10,309 nt of DNA from assembly GCA_030615365.1 (NCBI GenBank), contig JAUWZM010000086.1:1-10309 (forward strand). The letters run 5' to 3'. Of the stretch, positions 6,636-10,309 are shown one piece after another (position 1 is the stretch's first letter; each line of letters starts with the position of its first letter). Under the pieces are notes generated by a model that was not told where the DNA came from, made no database searches, and worked only from the letters and a program-made list of their open reading frames with translations. This DNA comes from Candidatus Aerophobota bacterium. Lineage in GTDB: Bacteria > Aerophobota > Aerophobia > Aerophobales > B3-G15. Both the position numbers and the translations under genes were made by a program.

Positions 6636-7145
6636 ATGAATAGAACAAATATTAACCAAACATGTCCATTATGCGGAAAAGACAAGCATATGGGGAAGAG
6701 AGCAAAGCTACTTTATGGCCATCTGGTTTGCAAAAAGTGCTACTATGCCTTTGCAAATCGAAGGCAATTTGCCTTTGCCGTGGACATCATTCTATGGAGT
6801 GTTTGTCTCTATATAGTTTTAAGACTATCAGGGCTATCTAGTGGTGCGATTCAAGGTTTAGCATTCCTTCTATTCCCGATTTTCTGTCTGAAGGATGGAT
6901 TCCCAGGTTCTTCTCTTGGTAAGGCAATGCTGGGGGTTCAGGTTGTAGATAAGACAACTGGCCAACTTAGCGGATTCAGAGCATCTCTTATAAGAAATTT
7001 CCCGCTCATCATTCCATTCGTGCCTTTAATAGTTGCTTTTCAGCTGTGCAAAGGAAATAGGATTGGTGACGGTTGGGCAAACACTCGTGTAATCTGGAAG
7101 AAATATAAGGACAAGAAACCGTTTACAATTGGCAACGTCGGCTAA
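6636..7145 (+). CDS. Cassette 3: zinc-ribbon RDD-family membrane protein
   Basis: A 169-residue protein. The ATG at 6636 follows a strong AAAGGAGG (6624-6631). Residues 10-35 form a Cys4 zinc ribbon (CPLCG, C10/C13; CKKC, C32/C35). An RDD domain follows: RRQFAFAVDIILW (Arg43, Asp50) starting the first membrane helix (45-63), a second helix around 70-84, the conserved amphipathic segment KDGFPGSSLGKAMLGVQVVD (86-105), a third helix (118-136), and RIGDGWANTRVI (Asp145) near the end. RDD proteins sit in the cytoplasmic membrane; some act in ion transport, but most have no assigned function. The zinc ribbon suggests a cytosolic binding module. The stop codon TAA (7143-7145) lies inside the left core of attC-like site 4, so gene and recombination site overlap. 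Confidence 0.8.
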   Translation: MNRTNINQTCPLCGKDKHMGKRAKLLYGHLVCKKCYYAFANRRQFAFAVDIILWSVCLYIVLRLSGLSSGAIQGLAFLLFPIFCLKDGFPGSSLGKAMLGVQVVDKTTGQLSGFRASLIRNFPLIIPFVPLIVAFQLCKGNRIGDGWANTRVIWKKYKDKKPFTIGNVG

Positions 7146-7221
7146 CACGGTGTAAAAGACTCTGCTTCACTCCGTCCAAATTCGGCTTCGCCGAGCTTCT
7201 TTTACACCGGGAACGTTATCC
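7142..7221 (+). other. attC-like site 4
   Basis: Left core CTAAC (7142-7146), stem CGGTGTAAAAG (7148-7158) paired perfectly with CTTTTACACCG (7199-7209), spacer GGAAC within GGGAAC, right core GTTATCC (7215-7221). Internal hairpin TTCGGC-TTC-GCCGA (7181-7194). The RDD gene's stop codon lies in the left core. Confidence 0.85.
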
Positions 7222-7266
7222 GAAATTACGGGCAATAATAGAGAAAAGAAACCATGAGGTTATCAG

Positions 7267-7530
7267 ATGGAAATTCAGATCGATCCTCATACACTTGAAC
7301 GAGCAGAGGAGCGAGGCACTAACGAAGATGAAATCAAAGATGTGATCAATACAGGGTTCCCTATCCCAGCCAAATATGGGAGAATAGGAAAAGCGAAGAT
7401 TTATGAATTCAAGCAAAACCGTCTTAATAAACATTATGAAGAAAAACGGGTTGAGGTATTTTATGCTATTGAAAGGAATAAAATTATAACAGTTACCGTA
7501 TATGTTTTTTATGGCAAGTGGGAGGTGTAA
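7267..7530 (+). CDS. Cassette 4, gene 1: DUF4258 family, RelE/BrnT-like putative toxin
   Basis: An 87-residue protein with ATG at 7267 and GAGG about 8 bases upstream. The sequence shows the DUF4258 pattern: a start with HTLERAEERGTNEDEIKDVI (a helix typical of small toxins that 'ripen' a conserved ERG/E-I pair), then GRIGKAKIYEF, Y57-EEK-RVEVFYAIE, and a C-terminal ITVTVYVFYGKW strand. DUF4258 belongs to the RelE/BrnT-like fold group, where several members are mRNA-interfering toxins. The activity here is not proven and no catalytic residues can be assigned safely. The stop TAA (7528-7530) is one base before the ATG of the next gene, so the two are translationally linked. A toxin-antitoxin role is likely from this pairing. 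Confidence 0.7.
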   Translation: MEIQIDPHTLERAEERGTNEDEIKDVINTGFPIPAKYGRIGKAKIYEFKQNRLNKHYEEKRVEVFYAIERNKIITVTVYVFYGKWEV

Positions 7531-7531
7531 A

Positions 7532-7741
7532 ATGCACTTAGTCTACAATGATAAAACAGATCTCCTTTACATCAGGCTTGATGACAGAAAGCAAGATGTA
7601 ATCAATAGGCGGGTTACAGAAGACATTGTTCTGGATATTGGGGAAAACGACAGAATAATTGGGATTGAAATTGTGGATGCCTCAAAGCATGTAACCCTTG
7701 ATAGACTTTTGCCTGTTAAATATGAAATAGCAAGGGGATAG
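7532..7741 (+). CDS. Cassette 4, gene 2: DUF2283 family, putative antitoxin
   Basis: I chose the ATG at 7532, which has GGAGG (7521-7525) six bases upstream. A longer frame from 7502 only adds residues that overlap the previous gene. The 69-residue protein is a typical DUF2283 domain: YNDKTDLLYIRLDD, VTEDIVLDIGENDRIIGIEI, then VDAS near residue 49. DUF2283 genes commonly sit directly beside DUF4258 genes, and the pair is widely regarded as a probable type II toxin-antitoxin module. Here DUF2283 is downstream of its partner, the reverse of the usual antitoxin-first order. It ends 17 bases before the last attC-like site. Such pairs are frequent integron cargo and may stabilise arrays; that role is inference. 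Confidence 0.75.
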   Translation: MHLVYNDKTDLLYIRLDDRKQDVINRRVTEDIVLDIGENDRIIGIEIVDASKHVTLDRLLPVKYEIARG

Positions 7742-7758
7742 AGATTGCCCGTAACTTC

Positions 7759-7848
7759 GTCTAACACAGCATATACACTACGGGCTAACGCCCTCGCCTT
7801 TCGGGACATTGCCTTCAGCAACTTCGGATATGCTGGGAACATTAGAGC
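7759..7848 (+). other. attC-like site 5, last in the array, with altered right core
   Basis: Left core GTCTAAC (7759-7765, a perfect RYYYAAC), stem CAGCATAT (7767-7774) paired with ATATGCTG (7828-7835), then GGAAC, then ATTAGAGC (7841-7848). The right core should start with G; here it is A, so the conserved GTT is ATT. It shares the words CGGGCTAACGCCCTC and CATTGC with site 1. Confidence 0.75.
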
Positions 7849-8148
7849 AAAATCTTTATTAAATATTAAGTAACAGTTCAAGCCACTAAGTCACCAAGGC
7901 ACAGAAGTAAAATGTGATATGTAATGTGTGAGGGGTAAAAAAACCTCTTTACTTATTATCGTCAATTGAGTCCTTTGCGGAGGCTGTGATAAATATGAAA
8001 AATAAATGCAAGAAATTAGTAAGATAAAAAATAGAATTTTTCTTATAATTGTTTTTTGAAAATAAGGTCTTGATAATTAATAGAGCTTGATATTGGGGTA
8101 AGGAAATAGAGGAAGGTTGTTTATTCCTGGCGTACTACCCGAAAAATC
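7849..8148. other. Non-coding interval between the array and the insertion sequence
   Basis: A 300-base AT-rich stretch with no ORF I can support on either strand. It contains CCACTAAGTCACCAAGGCAC (7881-7900), a type of sequence I have seen as spacer in other genomes, but only one copy is here. A weak imperfect hairpin (GAGGGGT/ACCTCTTT, about 7930-7953) is not a convincing terminator. Confidence 0.4.
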
Positions 8149-8170
8149 AGTGAAATCTAATTAAAAAGAA

Positions 8171-9636
8171 TTAGTTAGGAGATAACTCAGTAGCTAATTG
8201 GATAATTTTAGCCCATTTGCCCTGAAGGGTGTCTATACCCTTTAAAGGCTCTAAAGGTATAGGCACAGAGTAATTAAGGCTAATATGTGGCCGAAGGAAG
8301 TTATAGTAAGTAACAAAAAGGGTAGTTAAAGCTACTGCTCCGTTTTTAGAGTTAAAGCCACAGGCGCATCTTGTATGGAACTTATAAGTACGGTTAAGTC
8401 TTTCAATAAGTTCTTTAAAGGGACGAAACTCCTCTGATTCTGAATCGAGGTTCTGTAGTCCAATTACCTTCTTATGAGTCAGATTAGGCTCGGAAGCTTT
8501 CGATTGATGAAGTGGATGCCTGCCGGATAGGAAGGATTACCATCAGTTACCAAAATGATCTCTTGATCGGGTTTAGCAGTACGGATAGCCTCATTCATAG
8601 AGATGACAGCAGGTAGGGTATCTCTTGTTCCATCAATGTGATAAGCAGTGATCTTACGGTTCTTAGAGGAGATAAAGAAAAAGACATAGTTATGTTTGCC
8701 TTTTATCTTAATGTAGGTCTCATCACCTGCTTGAGCATCGTCTACTTCTCCCTTATAGGCTAAGTTAAATCTATGGCAATAAGGGGCAACCATTTCAGTG
8801 TAGTTAAGGACTGTTTGATAAGACATGGATAGAGAAAAGACATTACGTAAGATAAAGGCAGTTTTTCTTGCTGAGATACCTAAAGAGATGTGAAAGGTAA
8901 GGGCAAGGCAGAGAGTGTCAAGAGAATTATAAATCTTAAAAAGACAAGAAGAACCCTTTTCTTTGGGAGCAGAATGCTTTAGCTCATCTTGAGTGAAATG
9001 GTATTCTCTGTATTGATACCTGAGTTTAAACTCAAGAAGATTTGACTTTTGCTAAAAGCCTTTCGGCAAAATTAAGCTTTGCCTTGCTTTTTAAAAAACA
9101 TGGGCACTTATCATCACCACATTTATAGATAGAGACATCTCTTCGTTCTTTCCAAAGATAAAGCGAATGACCACAATGAGGGCAAAAGTACTTAGCTTTA
9201 ACCCGATGACGAGGATGTACTTGAGATAAGGAAGAGCAAACTTTACACTTAAGCTTAAGTACGTTTTTTACCATCGTTAAAGTAAAGATACTGTGCGGGA
9301 GCACCACAAGTCTTGCAGATAGAGTCTTTAGGGACTTTAGTTTCAGGATTTTCATTATTAACTCATTTTAAGAGGATGGCCTCTGCTTTCCTGGTAAGCA
9401 GATAAAAGCTCCCTCCAGTCCAATTTTGGAGTTTCTTCAGGAGAAGATTTAAGTGGCGGGTTTGGGTCAACAAAGAAATTGCGATAATTGGGGTGTTTCT
9501 CTTTAAAATCATCCTTGGGTTTAACATCGGGATTGCGATTAGCTAAAACATCCAAAAGACCTTGAATAATTTGTTCTATCTCCTCACGGGTAAACTTAGA
9601 ACAGATCCAGAGAACAAAACGAGCAGTTTTTTTCAT
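8171..9636 (-). pseudogene. DDE transposase (IS6/IS240-like catalytic core), four frameshifts
   Basis: Reading from the ATG at 9636 (AGGAGG at 9650-9645), the protein can be followed across four frames to the TAA at 8173-8171. Fragment 1 is MKKTARFVLWICSK... to ESRGHPLK. A shift at about 9360 gives NPETKVPKD with CKTCG. A shift at the A6 run (9264-9269) gives KCKVC and CPHCGHSLYLW, completing two zinc ribbons. A shift near 9034 gives LRYQYREYHF and the helical region. The catalytic core has GDETYIKIKG (first Asp) and LVTDGNPSY (second Asp). A last shift near 8503 gives a tail with FKELIERLNRTYKFHTR (candidate Glu) and YNFLRPHISL. Three shifts are one-base gains and one is a one-base loss. All three catalytic acids can still be found, so the decay looks recent or reflects read errors. 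The intact protein would be about 487 residues. Confidence 0.85.
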
Positions 9637-9638
9637 TA

Positions 9639-9703
9639 GACTTGCCTCCTTGTTTCGGTAAAATTTATCAAATCCTACCATAAAGGTAGGGGGGAGGCAA
9701 GTC
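9639..9703 (-). promoter_or_regulatory. Hairpin that would hide the transposase ribosome-binding site
   Basis: On the minus strand, GACTTGCCTCC (9703-9693) is complementary over 11 bp to GGAGGCAAGTC (9649-9639), which contains most of the Shine-Dalgarno AGGAGG. A nested stem CCTACC/GGTAGG (9690-9685 with 9679-9674) lies inside. A transcript entering from the paaK side would fold and mask translation. A transcript starting between the two arms would not. Confidence 0.6.
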
Positions 9704-9793
9704 AATTTCACTAAAACACTTGATAATAAAGAATTTAAAAGAAAATCACTAAATAACTTTTGACATAACTGTTACAAAAATAAGAGGTTATAA

Positions 9794-10309
9794 ATGAGTA
9801 TTTGGAACAAACAATATGAAACTATGAGTAGAGGTGAGGTAGAGCAACTGCAATTGGAAAAACTCCAGGTAACCATTACTCGTGCCTATCGAAACGTAAC
9901 CTTTTACCGAAAGTTGTTTGATCGCCTAGGTCTGGTGCCGGAAGAAATCAATTCTATGAAACATCTATCTATGATCCCCTTTACCAGTAAAGATGTGTTA
10001 TCTCGGTGTTATCCTTATGGAATGTTCGCCATCCCTCTACGGGAAATAGTACGACTTCAATGTACTTCAGGCACTACAGGTGGGCCTATCGTAGTTGGAT
10101 ATACAAAAAATGACCTTGAACATTGGACTGAAATATGTGTCCGCGTCCTTTCGGCCGGAGGAGTAAGCAAAAATGACGTAGTACAAATCTGTCTTGACTA
10201 TGGTCTTTTTGGTGGAGGACTTGGATTTCACTATGGAGCAGAACTTATAGGTGCTTCAGTTATTCCCGCTTCTAATCTGGATCCAGCTCGACAATTAATG
10301 ATAATGAGA
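9794..10309 (+). CDS. paaK: Phenylacetate-CoA ligase (PaaK family), 3' end outside the window
   Basis: An open frame from the ATG at 9794 to the window end (172 residues, no stop). AGAGG lies 6 bases upstream. The N-terminus has the PaaK pattern (WNKQYETMSRGEVEQLQLEKL, then AYRNVTFYRKLF, then IPFTSKDVL). The ATP/AMP-binding P-loop is CTSGTTGGPIVVGYT, near residues 98-112. DYGLFGGGLGFHYGAELIG and the following SVIPAS match the conserved segment after the P-loop in phenylacetate-CoA ligases (family length about 430). The enzyme activates phenylacetate or related aryl acids with ATP and CoA in the cytoplasm. The PaaI-type thioesterase 9.5 kb upstream on the same strand suggests the two belong to one aromatic acid locus separated by the island. 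Substrate preference cannot be read here. Confidence 0.9.
   Translation, partial: MSIWNKQYETMSRGEVEQLQLEKLQVTITRAYRNVTFYRKLFDRLGLVPEEINSMKHLSMIPFTSKDVLSRCYPYGMFAIPLREIVRLQCTSGTTGGPIVVGYTKNDLEHWTEICVRVLSAGGVSKNDVVQICLDYGLFGGGLGFHYGAELIGASVIPASNLDPARQLMIMR

Larger units (their letters stand above)
4639..7848 (+). mobile_element. Integron-type gene-cassette array (four cassettes, CALIN-like)
   Basis: Four one- or two-gene units on the plus strand are separated by attC-like sites. Taking the crossover as G/TT in each right core, the cassettes run about 4769-5794, 5795-6602, 6603-7215 and 7216-7840. Sites 2-5 share a left core ending TAAC, a single A, an 8-11 bp stem, a loop with internal hairpins, the returning stem, a 5-base spacer (agaac, gaaac, ggaac, ggaac) and a right core GTTATNC or ATTAGAG. 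The 1-versus-5 base asymmetry beside the stem is the hallmark of attC. Coding sequences end 17-38 bases before, or inside, the following site. No classical IntI is in the window. Confidence 0.8.
8149..9712 (-). mobile_element. Decayed insertion sequence, family not determined
   Basis: About 1.56 kb built around one broken DDE transposase. Candidate ends are AGTGAAAT (8149-8156) and its complement ATTTCACT (9705-9712), which would be short inverted repeats just outside the coding region. The match is only 8 bp and no target duplication is obvious, so the limits are approximate. The element lies between the cassette array and paaK. Confidence 0.55.

Noticed and set aside
4639..7848. CRISPR array or REP repeats as an explanation for the regularly spaced palindromes
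   Set aside because: The spacing is gene-sized and the stems differ in sequence from site to site, unlike CRISPR or REP copies.
7930..7953. Terminator hairpin GAGGGGT/ACCTCTTT
   Set aside because: The stem is imperfect, the loop is A-rich, and the following T tract is too short.
8149..9712. Exact insertion-sequence ends and target duplication
   Set aside because: The end match is only 8 bp and no flanking direct repeat was found, so the limits are given as approximate.
9760..9793. paaK promoter with TTGACA at 9760-9765
   Set aside because: No -10 box at 16-18 bases; the only TATA-like sequence (TTATAA, 9788-9793) is 22 bases away and touches the ATG.
1..10309. tRNA or rRNA genes
   Set aside because: No cloverleaf with a conserved T-loop and no rRNA-like segment was seen by eye.

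Overview
The window (10,309 bp, visibly AT-rich and clearly bacterial) looks like an accessory island between two genes of phenylacetate-type aromatic acyl-CoA metabolism. The left edge holds the 3' part of a PaaI-type hotdog thioesterase. The right edge holds the 5' part of a PaaK-type phenylacetate-CoA ligase in the same orientation. I cannot name the organism. The two flanking genes, the AT-rich composition and the mobile genes would suit an anaerobic or uncultured bacterial lineage, but that is inference.

Layout, left to right. (1) 2-334: PaaI thioesterase, cut by the window start. (2) 474-2921, minus strand: a probable transcription unit with a good sigma70 promoter at 2893-2921. It encodes a cysteine-rich (zinc-finger) protein with a C-terminal motif like the Xre/MbcA/ParS toxin-binding (DUF2384) family, broken into two frames by one base at an A4 run near 2418-2421. 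A DUF559/Vsr-like PD-(D/E)XK nuclease follows. (3) 3073-3520, minus strand: a degenerate, unrecognised ORF pair. (4) 3466-4516, plus strand: a consensus promoter almost touching the ATG of a XerC/D-type tyrosine recombinase with a HARP-like N-terminal domain. An internal deletion has removed the segment that carries the first catalytic arginine. (5) 4538-4774: stacked inverted repeats, then an unusually long attC-like site. (6) 4769-7848: an integron-type gene-cassette array of four cassettes, all on the plus strand. They encode an HNH endonuclease, a Yip1-like membrane protein, a zinc-ribbon RDD membrane protein, and a DUF4258/DUF2283 toxin-antitoxin-like pair. Each cassette ends in an attC-like site with shared architecture: a core ending TAAC, one A, a stem, a hairpin-rich loop, the returning stem, a 5-nt RRAAC spacer, then GTTAT. 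(7) 8149-9712, minus strand: a decayed insertion sequence whose DDE transposase carries four frameshifts, with its ribosome-binding site inside a long hairpin. (8) 9794 to the end: PaaK ligase.

The most notable point is a recognisable cassette array with no classical IntI in the window. The only recombinase beside it belongs to a different subfamily and has lost a catalytic box. It is either a CALIN-like orphan array, or a relic of a system served by a non-IntI recombinase. The cassette genes themselves are intact and have their own ribosome-binding sites, so they may still be expressed. Functions named here come from motif recognition by eye; no database search was run.
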